Below are positions 36,350 through 44,091 of a stretch of 52,762 bases of DNA, one piece after another. Each line of letters starts with the position of its first letter. Position 1 is the first letter of the stretch. Both the position numbers and the translations under genes were made by a program. This DNA is from Geminicoccaceae bacterium (GTDB lineage Bacteria > Pseudomonadota > Alphaproteobacteria > Geminicoccales > Geminicoccaceae), in the NCBI GenBank assembly GCA_025062095.1, contig JANXAZ010000024.1, positions 1 to 52,762 of the forward strand, written 5' to 3'. The notes beneath the pieces are model-generated. The model had not been told where the DNA came from and made no database searches. It saw nothing but the letters and a program-made list of their open reading frames with translations.

Positions 36350-36386
36350 GGTTCGGCCTCGATGGATGCGGCGGGAACCTCGCGCC

Positions 36387-37187
36387 ATGCTGCTCGCGAT
36401 CGACGTCGGCAACACGAACACCGTCTTCGCGCTCTATCGGGAACGCGAACAGATCGGACAGTGGCGGCTGTCCACCGATCGCGAGCGCACGGGCGAGGAA
36501 TACGCGGCGCTGCTGATCCAGCTCATGGGACTGAAGGGCTTGGCACCCGCCGAGGTGGGGGCGATCGTCATCGCCTCGGTGGTACCGCCGGCGGTCCCGC
36601 CGCTGCGCCGCATGAGTCGAGAGTTCTTCGGCTGCGAAGCCTTCGTGGTGGGCGAGGACCTCGACTATCCGATACGCATCGAGCTCGCGAACCCGGCCGA
36701 GGTCGGCGCCGACCGGGTGGTGGACGCTGCTGCCGTCCGGGCCCTGTATGGGGTCCCCGCCTGCGTGGTGGATTTCGGCACCGCGACCACCTTCGACGTG
36801 GTCGACGCCGAAGGCACTTATCGCGGCGGCGCGATCGCGCCGGGGATCAATCTCTCGATCGACGCGCTCGCCCGCGCGGCGGCGAAGTTGCCGCGCATCG
36901 CGATCGAGGCGCCCGAGCGGGTGATCGGGCGGTCGACGATCGAGGCCATGCAGTCGGGCATCTTCTGGGGCTATGTGGGGCTCATCGAGGGGCTCGTGAA
37001 ACGCATCGTGGCGGAGTACGGAAAGCCCATGACGGTGATCGCCACCGGTGGTCTCGCACCGCTGTTCTACGAGCGCGCCGGGCTTTTCGACCATCTCGAC
37101 CCGGATCTGACGATGGCCGGATTGCTCGCCATCTACGAGCGCAATCGCGAGCGCGTGCGCGCGGGCAAGCGCAAGGAGCAGGGGTGA
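36387..37187 (+). CDS. coaX: Type III pantothenate kinase
   Basis: This 266-aa enzyme performs the first step of CoA synthesis. It shows the ASKHA phosphate motif at its start (MLLAIDVGNTNTVFALY), the pantothenate-site region NPAEVGADRVVDAAAV, the catalytic VVDFGTATTFDVVD, and GGAIAPGI and ATGGLAP. The type III form is insensitive to CoA feedback in characterised relatives. Its stop overlaps rnj (TGATG). Confidence 0.97.
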   Translation: MLLAIDVGNTNTVFALYREREQIGQWRLSTDRERTGEEYAALLIQLMGLKGLAPAEVGAIVIASVVPPAVPPLRRMSREFFGCEAFVVGEDLDYPIRIELANPAEVGADRVVDAAAVRALYGVPACVVDFGTATTFDVVDAEGTYRGGAIAPGINLSIDALARAAAKLPRIAIEAPERVIGRSTIEAMQSGIFWGYVGLIEGLVKRIVAEYGKPMTVIATGGLAPLFYERAGLFDHLDPDLTMAGLLAIYERNRERVRAGKRKEQG

Positions 37188-38887
37188 TGGCCGAAGAGCT
37201 CCGCTTCGCGGCTCTGGGCGGGGTCGGCGAGATCGGCATGAACGCCTATCTCTTCGGCTACGGCGAAAGTTGGATGCTCGTCGACTTGGGTCTCGGCTTC
37301 GCCGACGACCGGCTCCCCGGCGTCGACATCGTGTTGCCCGACCCGCGCTTCCTCGAAGCCGAGAAAGACCGCCTCGCCGGTCTCGTGCTCACCCACGCGC
37401 ACGAGGACCATCTGGGTGCCGTGCCGTATCTGTGGCCGCGTCTGGGCTGCCCCATCTGGTGCACGCGCTTCGCCGCCGCCGTGCTGCGGCGCAAATTCGC
37501 GGATTTCGGGATCTCGGCCGGCGATGCCGTGCACGAGGTCGCACCGCGGCAGAACTTCCGGGTCGGTCCGTTCCGCTGTCGTTTCCTCCACGTCACCCAT
37601 TCGATCCCCGAATCGAACGCGCTCGTGATCGACACGCCGGCGGGCCGCATCCTGCACACCGGCGACTGGAAGCTCGACCCCGCGCCTCTTCTGGGGCCGC
37701 CGACCGACAGCGAGGGCCTCGAGGAGGTGGGCAACGCGCGGGTGCTGGCCATGATCGGGGACAGCACCAACGTGCTCTCCGCCGGCTCGTCGGGCTCGGA
37801 AGCCGAGCTGCGCGACAGCCTCATGGAGCTCGTCGCGGCGCAGCCCAACCGCGTGGTGTTCACCACCTTCTCCTCGAACATCGTGCGCATGGAGACCGCG
37901 ATCCTCGCCGGTGTCGCGGCCGGAAGACGACCTTTCGTCATCGGCCGCTCGATGCGGCGCATGCTCGAGGCGGCGCGCGAGGTCGGCTATCTCGCCGATC
38001 TGCCGCCTCTCGGCGAAGAGCGCGAGATCATGGACCTCCCGCGCCATCGGGTGATGGCGCTCGTGACCGGCAGCCAGGGCGAGGCCCGCAGCGCGCTCCA
38101 ACGCATCGCCCAAGGGAGCCACCCGCGCCTCCGGCTCGAACGCGGCGACACGGTGATCTTCTCGGCCAAGATCATCCCGGGCAACGAGCGGGTACTCTTC
38201 GATCTTCACAACCAGCTCGTGAGCCAGGGCGTGGAGGTGATCACCGAAGAGGACCATTTCGTCCACGTCTCGGGCCATCCCTGCCGCGACGAGCTCGAGC
38301 AGATGTACCGTTGGATCCGACCCAAGATCGCGATCCCCGTCCACGGCGAGGCGCGCCATCTGCAAGCCCACGTGCGCTTCGCCAAACGGCTCGGAGCCGA
38401 GCAGGTCCTCCTCGTGAGCGACGGCGATCTCGTCCGTCTCGCCCCCGGGCCGGCGACGGTGATCGGCCGTATCCCCGTCGGCCGCCTCGCGGTCGACGGC
38501 GGCGAGCTCGTGGACGCGGACGACGAGCTCTTCCGCACGCGGCGCCGTCTCGCCGGCAACGGCGTGGTGAGCGTGAGCGTGGTGCTGGACGAGCACGGGA
38601 GTCTCCTCGCCGACCCGCGGGTTTCGGTCGCGGGCGTGGTCCCGCCGGCGCGGCTGGAACGGCTCAAAGGCGCGCTCGTCGAGGCCGTCGCGGAGGCCAT
38701 CGAGGCGCTCGACGACGAGGCGGTGCTCGAGGATCGGGAGGTCGAGGAGGCGGTGCGGGTCGCGGTCCGCCAGGCGCTCGATCTGCCGCGCGAGCGGCGT
38801 CCGCTCGTCGAGACCAACATCACCCGCCTGGGGCCCGAGGCTCTGGCTCGGCTCGAGGACGAATCGGAAGGAGCGCTCACGCGATGA
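37187..38887 (+). CDS. rnj: Ribonuclease J
   Basis: The 566-aa metallo-beta-lactamase/beta-CASP nuclease has LTHAHEDHLGAVPYL (zinc site), HVTHSIPESNAL, HTGDWKLDP, the beta-CASP motifs GSQGEARSAL and SGHPCRDELEQMYRWIRPKIAIPVHGE, and a C-terminal oligomerisation domain. It carries out 5'-to-3' exo- and endonucleolytic RNA decay and maturation. It lies in the standard coaX-rnj-mce context. Confidence 0.96.
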   Translation: MAEELRFAALGGVGEIGMNAYLFGYGESWMLVDLGLGFADDRLPGVDIVLPDPRFLEAEKDRLAGLVLTHAHEDHLGAVPYLWPRLGCPIWCTRFAAAVLRRKFADFGISAGDAVHEVAPRQNFRVGPFRCRFLHVTHSIPESNALVIDTPAGRILHTGDWKLDPAPLLGPPTDSEGLEEVGNARVLAMIGDSTNVLSAGSSGSEAELRDSLMELVAAQPNRVVFTTFSSNIVRMETAILAGVAAGRRPFVIGRSMRRMLEAAREVGYLADLPPLGEEREIMDLPRHRVMALVTGSQGEARSALQRIAQGSHPRLRLERGDTVIFSAKIIPGNERVLFDLHNQLVSQGVEVITEEDHFVHVSGHPCRDELEQMYRWIRPKIAIPVHGEARHLQAHVRFAKRLGAEQVLLVSDGDLVRLAPGPATVIGRIPVGRLAVDGGELVDADDELFRTRRRLAGNGVVSVSVVLDEHGSLLADPRVSVAGVVPPARLERLKGALVEAVAEAIEALDDEAVLEDREVEEAVRVAVRQALDLPRERRPLVETNITRLGPEALARLEDESEGALTR

Positions 38888-39288
38888 TCGGCAGGCTCAA
38901 CCACGTCGCCATCGCCGTTCCCGATCTCGAGGCGGCGCGCGCGTTCTACCGCGACGTCCTGGGGGCGGAGGTGTCGGAGATCGTCCCGCAACCGGAGCAC
39001 GGGGTGCGCACCGTCTTCGTCGAGCTCGCCAATACCAAGATCGAACTGTTGGGCACGCTCGGCGACGCCTCCCCGATCGCGGGCTTCCTCGAACGCCATC
39101 CGTCGGGCGGCATCCACCACATTTGCCTCGAGGTGGAGGACATCGCGGCCGCGCGCGAGCGTCTGCGGGCGCGCGGGATCCGTGTCCTGGGCGAGGGCGA
39201 GCCCAAGATCGGAGCGCACGGCAAGCCGGTGCTGTTCCTTCACCCCAAGGACGCTCTGGGCACGCTCGTGGAGCTCGAGCAAGCGTGA
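38884..39288 (+). CDS. mce: Methylmalonyl-CoA epimerase
   Basis: The 134-aa glyoxalase-fold enzyme interconverts (2R)- and (2S)-methylmalonyl-CoA in propionate metabolism. The metal ligands are in RLNHVAIAVPDLEAARAFY (His7), the central GGIHHICLEVEDI, and the C-terminal glutamate in LGTLVELEQA. It is coupled to rnj by an ATGA overlap. Confidence 0.95.
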   Translation: MIGRLNHVAIAVPDLEAARAFYRDVLGAEVSEIVPQPEHGVRTVFVELANTKIELLGTLGDASPIAGFLERHPSGGIHHICLEVEDIAAARERLRARGIRVLGEGEPKIGAHGKPVLFLHPKDALGTLVELEQA

Positions 39289-39300
39289 GCGTCCCGGGGT

Positions 39301-39585
39301 ATGACGTTCGCTCAGGCGCTCATCACCTTCTCGGTCGCCTGGTGGCTGATCCTGTTCATGGTCTTGCCGTGGGGCGCGCAACCCCCGGCTGAGCCGGTGC
39401 CCGGCACCGCCCCCTCTGCGCCCGCTCGGCCGCGCCTGTTGCTCAAGTTCGCGATCACGACCGTGCTCGCCCTGTTGGTTACACTCGCGGTCGCGGCCGT
39501 GATCGAGAGCGGGATCGTGAGCCTGCGTCCGCAACCGTCCCGAGACGGGGCGGCGGTCGCCCCTGGTTTTTCGCTAAGTGGTTGA
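39301..39585 (+). CDS. DUF1467 family membrane protein
   Basis: The 94-aa protein has two membrane helices (ITFSVAWWLILFMVLPWG and LLKFAITTVLALLVTLAVAAVIE), separated by a Pro/Ala-rich loop, which is the DUF1467 layout that usually follows mce in alphaproteobacteria. Function is unknown. Normally proS comes next; here it does not. Confidence 0.88.
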   Translation: MTFAQALITFSVAWWLILFMVLPWGAQPPAEPVPGTAPSAPARPRLLLKFAITTVLALLVTLAVAAVIESGIVSLRPQPSRDGAAVAPGFSLSG

Positions 39586-39632
39586 AAAGCGCCGATGATT
39601 CGGCCGGCTGCGGCGTTGTTTCGGGGAGATGA

Positions 39633-39644
39633 CTAAAATTTTAG
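39633..39644. promoter_or_regulatory. AT-rich 12-bp perfect palindrome
   Basis: CTAAAATTTTAG is a perfect palindrome in an otherwise GC-rich genome, just ahead of the putative sRNA. It could be an operator or part of a promoter region. No protein partner is suggested. Confidence 0.35.
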
Positions 39645-39649
39645 CAAAC

Positions 39650-39830
39650 TACGCTTAAAGTCTCGAGCGAAAGTTCGCCTGAGAGGCGATCGCGGCGACG
39701 GTTTCTGCTTGCGGACTTTCTCAACCTCTGGCATAAGAATGCCGTGTTCATGGGTTTCCCCTGTGACACCCGACTTGAGGCGTTTCCTCCCTACCACTGG
39801 CCGGGGCGCGAGCCCCGGCTTTCTTTTTCT
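39650..39830 (+). ncRNA. Candidate structured small RNA
   Basis: This stretch is less GC-rich than its neighbours, carries no convincing ORF and shows ordered hairpins on the plus strand. TCGCC-TGAGA-GGCGA is at 39675-39689, GGCAT-AAGA-ATGCC at 39730-39743, and an interrupted stem spans 39744-39769 (GTGT/ACAC and GGG/CCC around a TTTC loop). A pyrimidine-rich segment TTTCCTCCCTACC follows and then a strong terminator. A CCTCC stretch near a terminator is common in base-pairing sRNAs of alphaproteobacteria. The 5' end is a guess. I could not match it to 6S, SRP RNA, tmRNA or RNase P. Confidence 0.5.
39800..39830 (+). terminator. Strong intrinsic terminator
   Basis: A perfect stem GCCGGGGC / GCCCCGGC (39800-39807 and 39812-39819) with a GCGA tetraloop is followed by the T-rich tail TTTCTTTTTCT. 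It would end the candidate sRNA and any transcript from the mce/DUF1467 operon. Confidence 0.88.
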
Positions 39831-39975
39831 CCGCCCGCCGCGCAGGCTGAACAACTTCCGGTAGAAAGACCGCGTTCCCGACAGGGTTAGCCGGCGTTCA
39901 CACCCGTTCCGCGCTTTCGCGCTACCTTCGAGCCAGCGAACCGGCGCCGGAACGCGCCGACGGGAGGAAAACGCC

Positions 39976-40260
39976 GTGCTGCTGATCCGACTTTTCGCCT
40001 TCGCCCCGGCCGCGCTCGTCGTCGCGAGCGCTTCCCCGGCCGCCGCCGCGCAAGGGGTGCTCGCGGTCACCGTCGAGGTGGTGGAGAGCTGCCGGATCGA
40101 GACTCCGGAAGGGGCGAGCGCCCTCGCACCCTGCCCGACCCGGGCGGCAAGGGCCACCACCGAAAGCCGTGTACGGCCGGCACGACCGCCGGCCGTCGAG
40201 CCGCCGGACGTGCCGCTCGCGGTGGTGCGCGAAGGGGCGTACCTGACGCGGATCTATTGA
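39976..40260 (+). CDS. Small secreted protein of unknown function
   Basis: GTG 39976 follows GGGAGG by eight bases. The 94-aa product has a signal peptide (about residues 1-25, ending AAAAQ), a short beta-like start GVLAVTVEVVESCRI, two cysteines 16 residues apart that could form a disulfide, and a Pro/Arg-rich region. The VTVEVVESCRI start recalls spore-coat U/pilin-like secreted domains but the rest is too short. I do not recognise it. Confidence 0.55.
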   Translation: MLLIRLFAFAPAALVVASASPAAAAQGVLAVTVEVVESCRIETPEGASALAPCPTRAARATTESRVRPARPPAVEPPDVPLAVVREGAYLTRIY

Positions 40261-40324
40261 GGGTGGTTCCCGGAAGCCGCGGGTCGAGTTAAAGTAGCGC
40301 GCGAGGAGACCTGCGGAACCCTCG

Positions 40325-41305
40325 GTGCTATCGAGACGACGAGCCGCATTCGGAGCTCTTCTCGGCGCCGCCTTCGGCTTCGGAGGATCGGTGCGCGCCG
40401 AGGAGCCGTCGTTTGCCGTCTGGCTCGAGGCGTTCAAGGCCGAAGCCCGTGCCCGGGGCGTCTCGGCGGCGACACTCGAGCGGGCCTTTTCGGGCGTGAG
40501 GCCCTTGCTCGCGGTGCTCGAGGCCGACCGCAGGCAGCCGGAGCGTCGCCTCCGGTTCACGGAATACCTCGAACGCGTGGTCAACGAAGCCCGTATCCGA
40601 CGCGGACGCGAGCTCGCGGCCGTCCATCGCCCGCTGCTCGAGCGCGTACGGATGCGGTTCGGGGTGCCCGCGCCGATCGTGGTCGCCCTCTGGGGGATCG
40701 AATCGAGCTACGGCACCCGCACCGGCGAGTACCGGGTGATCGATGCGCTCGCCACCCTCGCCTGGGAAGGGCGGCGAGCGGAGCTGTTCCGCAAAGAGCT
40801 TTTCGCGGCGCTCGAGATCCTCGAACGGGGCGAGCGCGAGCCCCATCAACTCCTGGGCTCCTGGGCGGGGGCCATGGGCCAGTGCCAGTTCTTGCCCTCG
40901 AGCTATCTCGCCCACGCGATCGACTTCGACGGCGACGGGCGACGCGATATCTGGACGAGCCTCCCCGACGTCTTCGGCTCGATCGGGCAATATCTCGCGC
41001 GCGCCGGGTGGTGGCCGGGCGAACGTTGGGGCCGGGCGGTACGCCCGAGCAAGGCGATCGATCCGGCGCTCGACGGCCTCGAGCGTCGCTTGCCCTTGAG
41101 CGAGTGGTCGCATCGCGGGATCCGCGCCCTGGACGGCGGACCGCTTCCGGCGCTCGAGCTCGAAGCCTCGCTTTTGCGACCCGAAGGCGAAAGTGGACCG
41201 GCTTTCCTCGTCTACCGGAACTTCCGCACGCTCATGGCGTGGAACCGCTCGACATATTTCGCGCTTTCGGTAGGACTGCTGGCGGACCGGCTCGCCGAGG
41301 CCTGA
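40325..41305 (+). CDS. MltB-type lytic murein transglycosylase
   Basis: The 326-aa protein starts at a GTG (40325) and has a signal peptide ending at about residue 25. The SLT_2/MltB domain shows VVALWGIESSYGTRTGEY with the catalytic glutamate, GSWAGAMGQCQFLPSSYLAHAIDFDGDGRRDIWTSLPDVFGSIGQYL, and the C-terminal SLT region. It cleaves peptidoglycan glycan strands forming 1,6-anhydroMurNAc. It is followed 15 bp later by rlpA, another glycan-strand enzyme family. Confidence 0.93.
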   Translation: MLSRRRAAFGALLGAAFGFGGSVRAEEPSFAVWLEAFKAEARARGVSAATLERAFSGVRPLLAVLEADRRQPERRLRFTEYLERVVNEARIRRGRELAAVHRPLLERVRMRFGVPAPIVVALWGIESSYGTRTGEYRVIDALATLAWEGRRAELFRKELFAALEILERGEREPHQLLGSWAGAMGQCQFLPSSYLAHAIDFDGDGRRDIWTSLPDVFGSIGQYLARAGWWPGERWGRAVRPSKAIDPALDGLERRLPLSEWSHRGIRALDGGPLPALELEASLLRPEGESGPAFLVYRNFRTLMAWNRSTYFALSVGLLADRLAEA

Positions 41306-41320
41306 GGGGCGAAATCCGAG

Positions 41321-42268
41321 ATGGAGGAGAACAGGAGGATGCACCGCGGACGCCGCATCCTTCTCGCGCCGCTCCTGCTCCTCGCCGCCTGCTCGACGCG
41401 CACGCCCGCGCCGCCTTCCGAGCCGGTCCCGGGGGCCGTGGGCGTCTACAAGCTCGGGCGGCCCTACACGATCAACGGCCGGACCTATGTGCCGGAGTAC
41501 GATCCCAACTACGACCGCGTCGGGATCGCTTCTTGGTACGGGGAGGAGTTCCACGGCAAGCCCACGGCGAACGGCGAGATCTTCGACAAGGATCGGGTCA
41601 GCGCCGCCCATCCCACCCTGCCGTTGCCGAGCCGCGTGCGGGTGACCAATCTCGACAACGGCCGCTCGATCGAGCTGCGCGTGAACGACCGCGGCCCCTT
41701 CGTCGGCGATCGGCTGATCGATCTCTCCCAAGCGGCGGCGCGCGAGCTCGGCTTCGAAGAGGCGGGGCTGGCTCGCGTCCGCGTCCAGTTCTTGCGCCTC
41801 GACGTCGCCCACGGGACCCCGCCCGAGCCCACGGTCCGCACCGCGCGCGCCGAGACCTCGGCCGAGCCGCGCGCGATCCCGGCCCGAGCCGAAGCGAGCC
41901 CGTCCCCGAACGCGCGCGCGACGGTCCGCGAGGCCCTTTCCGCACCGGCTCCGCGCCTCTCTCCCGGGGTCCAGCTCGCCAGCCTGAGCGCTCCCGCGCG
42001 CCCGCTCTGTCCGCTCGGGCCGCACTGGGTGCAGCTCGGCGTCTTCACCGAGGAAACGCGTTGGCGGGCGGCGGTGCGCACCGCGGCACTGCTCGATCGG
42101 CCGCACAGCGAGCCCGTGCTGATCAACGGCCGCGCCGCGCTGCGCGTGCGCGCGGGACCGACCGAGGATCGCGGGGAGGCCCTGGCCCTCGCCGAGCGCG
42201 CGCGGCGCCTCGGTTTCCCCGACGCCTCGGTGATCCCGGTCGAGGGCAAGGTGGTGCGGAGCTGTTGA
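41321..42268 (+). CDS. rlpA: RlpA-family septal-ring lipoprotein with SPOR domain
   Basis: The 315-aa protein has a lipoprotein signal (LLLLAACS, Cys about 24), a double-psi beta-barrel with GIASWYGEEFHGKPTANGEIFD and NDRGPFVGDRLIDLSQAAARELGF, an Ala/Pro/Arg-rich linker (about 165-240), and a C-terminal SPOR domain starting HWVQLGVFTEETRW. SPOR domains bind denuded glycan at division sites. The ATG at 41321 has GAGGGG nine bases upstream. It fits with its cell-wall neighbours. Confidence 0.93.
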   Translation: MEENRRMHRGRRILLAPLLLLAACSTRTPAPPSEPVPGAVGVYKLGRPYTINGRTYVPEYDPNYDRVGIASWYGEEFHGKPTANGEIFDKDRVSAAHPTLPLPSRVRVTNLDNGRSIELRVNDRGPFVGDRLIDLSQAAARELGFEEAGLARVRVQFLRLDVAHGTPPEPTVRTARAETSAEPRAIPARAEASPSPNARATVREALSAPAPRLSPGVQLASLSAPARPLCPLGPHWVQLGVFTEETRWRAAVRTAALLDRPHSEPVLINGRAALRVRAGPTEDRGEALALAERARRLGFPDASVIPVEGKVVRSC

Positions 42269-42291
42269 ACGCCGGATCGGAGAGAGCGGCG

Positions 42292-43446
42292 ATGGCCGTC
42301 CGTTCTTGGGTGCGCGCGCTTGGGATCGTCCTCGTCCTCCTCGCGAGCGGGGGAGGATCGCCGGGGCCGGCGGTGGCCTTCGAGACCTCGGCCAAGGCGG
42401 CGATCGTCATCGATCACCGCACGGGGCAGGAGCTCTTCGCCAAGAACCCGCGCCTGCCCGTCTATCCGGCCTCGATGAGCAAGCTCATGACCGCGCTCCT
42501 CGTCTTCGAGGAGATCAAGGCGGGAAGGCTCAAGCTCGACGACGCCCTGCCGGTCTCGGAAAAGGCCTGGCGGACCGGGGGCTCGAAGATGTTCGTGCGG
42601 GTCGGCGAGCGGGTCAAGGTCTCCGACCTGTTGCGCGGGATGATCGTCCAATCCGGCAACGACGCCTGTGTCGTCTTCGCCGAGGCCCTGGCCGGAAGCG
42701 AAGCCGCCTTCGCCGAGCGGATGAACCGCCGCGCCGCGGAGATCGGCCTCACCGACAGTCGTTTCAAGAACGCCACCGGACTGCACGATCCCGAACACGT
42801 GATGAGCGTGCGCGATCTCGCGACCCTCACGAGCAAGATCATTCGCGAGCATCCCGATCTCTACCGTATCTACAGCGAGAAGGAGTTCGAATACGCGAAG
42901 ATCCGTCAGCACAATCGCAACCCTCTTCTCCAGGCCGGCGTGCCGGGGGTGGACGGGGTCAAGACCGGCTACACCGAAGAGGCCGGCTACGGCCTCGTGG
43001 TTTCGGCCGAACGCGACGGACGGCGGGTGATCCTCGTCCTCGCCGGCCTCGAGACCCTCCGTCAGCGCCGGAGCGAAGCCGAGCTGTTGCTCGAATGGGC
43101 GTTCCGCGAATTCCAGGAATACCGCTTGTTCGCCGCCGGCGAGACGGTGGTCGAAGTGCCGGTGTGGCTCGGAGCGAGCTGGACGGTCCCGGCCGTTCCG
43201 CGCGAAACGATCGGCATCACCTTGAGGCGCGAGGAACGGCCGGGCCTCAAAGTGACGGCGCGCTACACGGCGCCGCTTCCGGCTCCGGTGACCCAAGGGG
43301 ACGAGATCGCCCGGCTCGAGATCGCCGCGCCCGGCCGCACTCCGATCACCGTGCCTCTCGTGGCGGGTCGGTCGGTCGAGCGCGCGGGACTGTTCGGGCG
43401 CCTGGCCGGTGCGCTCGCATATCTCGTCCAAGGCGGCGGAGTCTGA
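42292..43446 (+). CDS. dac: D-alanyl-D-alanine carboxypeptidase (PBP5/6 family)
   Basis: The 384-aa protein has a signal peptide (MAVRSWVRALGIVLVLLASG...AVA). The serine-peptidase motifs are SxxK in YPASMSKLMTALLVF, SGN in VQSGNDACVVFAEAL and KTG in GVKTGYTEEAGYGLV. A C-terminal PBP5-like beta domain follows, with a final hydrophobic helix (GLFGRLAGALAYLVQGG) that could anchor it. It trims the terminal D-Ala from pentapeptides in the periplasm. Confidence 0.95.
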   Translation: MAVRSWVRALGIVLVLLASGGGSPGPAVAFETSAKAAIVIDHRTGQELFAKNPRLPVYPASMSKLMTALLVFEEIKAGRLKLDDALPVSEKAWRTGGSKMFVRVGERVKVSDLLRGMIVQSGNDACVVFAEALAGSEAAFAERMNRRAAEIGLTDSRFKNATGLHDPEHVMSVRDLATLTSKIIREHPDLYRIYSEKEFEYAKIRQHNRNPLLQAGVPGVDGVKTGYTEEAGYGLVVSAERDGRRVILVLAGLETLRQRRSEAELLLEWAFREFQEYRLFAAGETVVEVPVWLGASWTVPAVPRETIGITLRREERPGLKVTARYTAPLPAPVTQGDEIARLEIAAPGRTPITVPLVAGRSVERAGLFGRLAGALAYLVQGGGV

Positions 43447-43452
43447 GCGGGC

Positions 43453-44091
43453 GTGGAACGGAACCGAGGCAGGCTCGTTACCTTCGAGGGCGGCGAGGGA
43501 ACGGGCAAGACCACCCAGCTCGAGCGGCTCGCGACCTTTTTGGAGGCGCGCGGGGTTTCGGTGGTGCGCACGCGCGAGCCGGGAGGCACGCAAGGCGCGG
43601 AAGCGATCCGCGCTCTTCTCCTCGACGGTGCGGCCGATCGGTGGAGCGCGAGAAGCGAGCTTTTGTTGTTCGCGGCGGCGCGCCAAGATCATCTCGAAAA
43701 AGTCATCGAGCCGGCGCTCGCTGCGGGAAGTTGGGTGCTCTGCGATCGCTATCTCGACTCGACTCGCGTCTACCAGGGAATCGCAGGCGAGCTCGGCCTC
43801 GCCTTCGTCGATCATCTGCAGAGCACGGTACTCGGCTTTCGCCTGCCCGATCTCACCGTGCTCCTCGACCTCCCCGTCGAGCACGGTCTCGCGCGGCGGA
43901 GCCGCGACGGTCGGGCGACGCGTTTCGAGCAAAAAGGAACCTCGTTCCACGAACGGGTGCGGGAAGGTTTCCTCGAGCTCGCGCGCCGCGAACCCGAGCG
44001 CTTTCTTCTGGTGGACGCCGATCGCGCAGTCGACGCCGTCGCGGCCGAGATCGCGCGCACCGTCGCGGCGCGTTTCGGACTCCCGCCGTGA
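43453..44091 (+). CDS. tmk: Thymidylate kinase
   Basis: The 212-aa enzyme begins at GTG 43453 and has the Walker A FEGGEGTGKTTQ, the DR(Y/H) motif DRYLDSTRVYQGIAGEL and RTREPGGTQGAEAIR. It phosphorylates dTMP to dTDP. It follows the carboxypeptidase by 6 bp and overlaps holB (GTGA), the standard tmk-holB pair. Confidence 0.97.
   Translation: MERNRGRLVTFEGGEGTGKTTQLERLATFLEARGVSVVRTREPGGTQGAEAIRALLLDGAADRWSARSELLLFAAARQDHLEKVIEPALAAGSWVLCDRYLDSTRVYQGIAGELGLAFVDHLQSTVLGFRLPDLTVLLDLPVEHGLARRSRDGRATRFEQKGTSFHERVREGFLELARREPERFLLVDADRAVDAVAAEIARTVAARFGLPP

Noticed and set aside
39633-39734. 33-aa minus-strand ORF (MPEVEKVRKQKPSPRSPLRRTF...)
   Set aside because: Very basic, no ribosome site, antisense to the hairpins of the candidate sRNA; structure and terminator on the other strand explain the region better.
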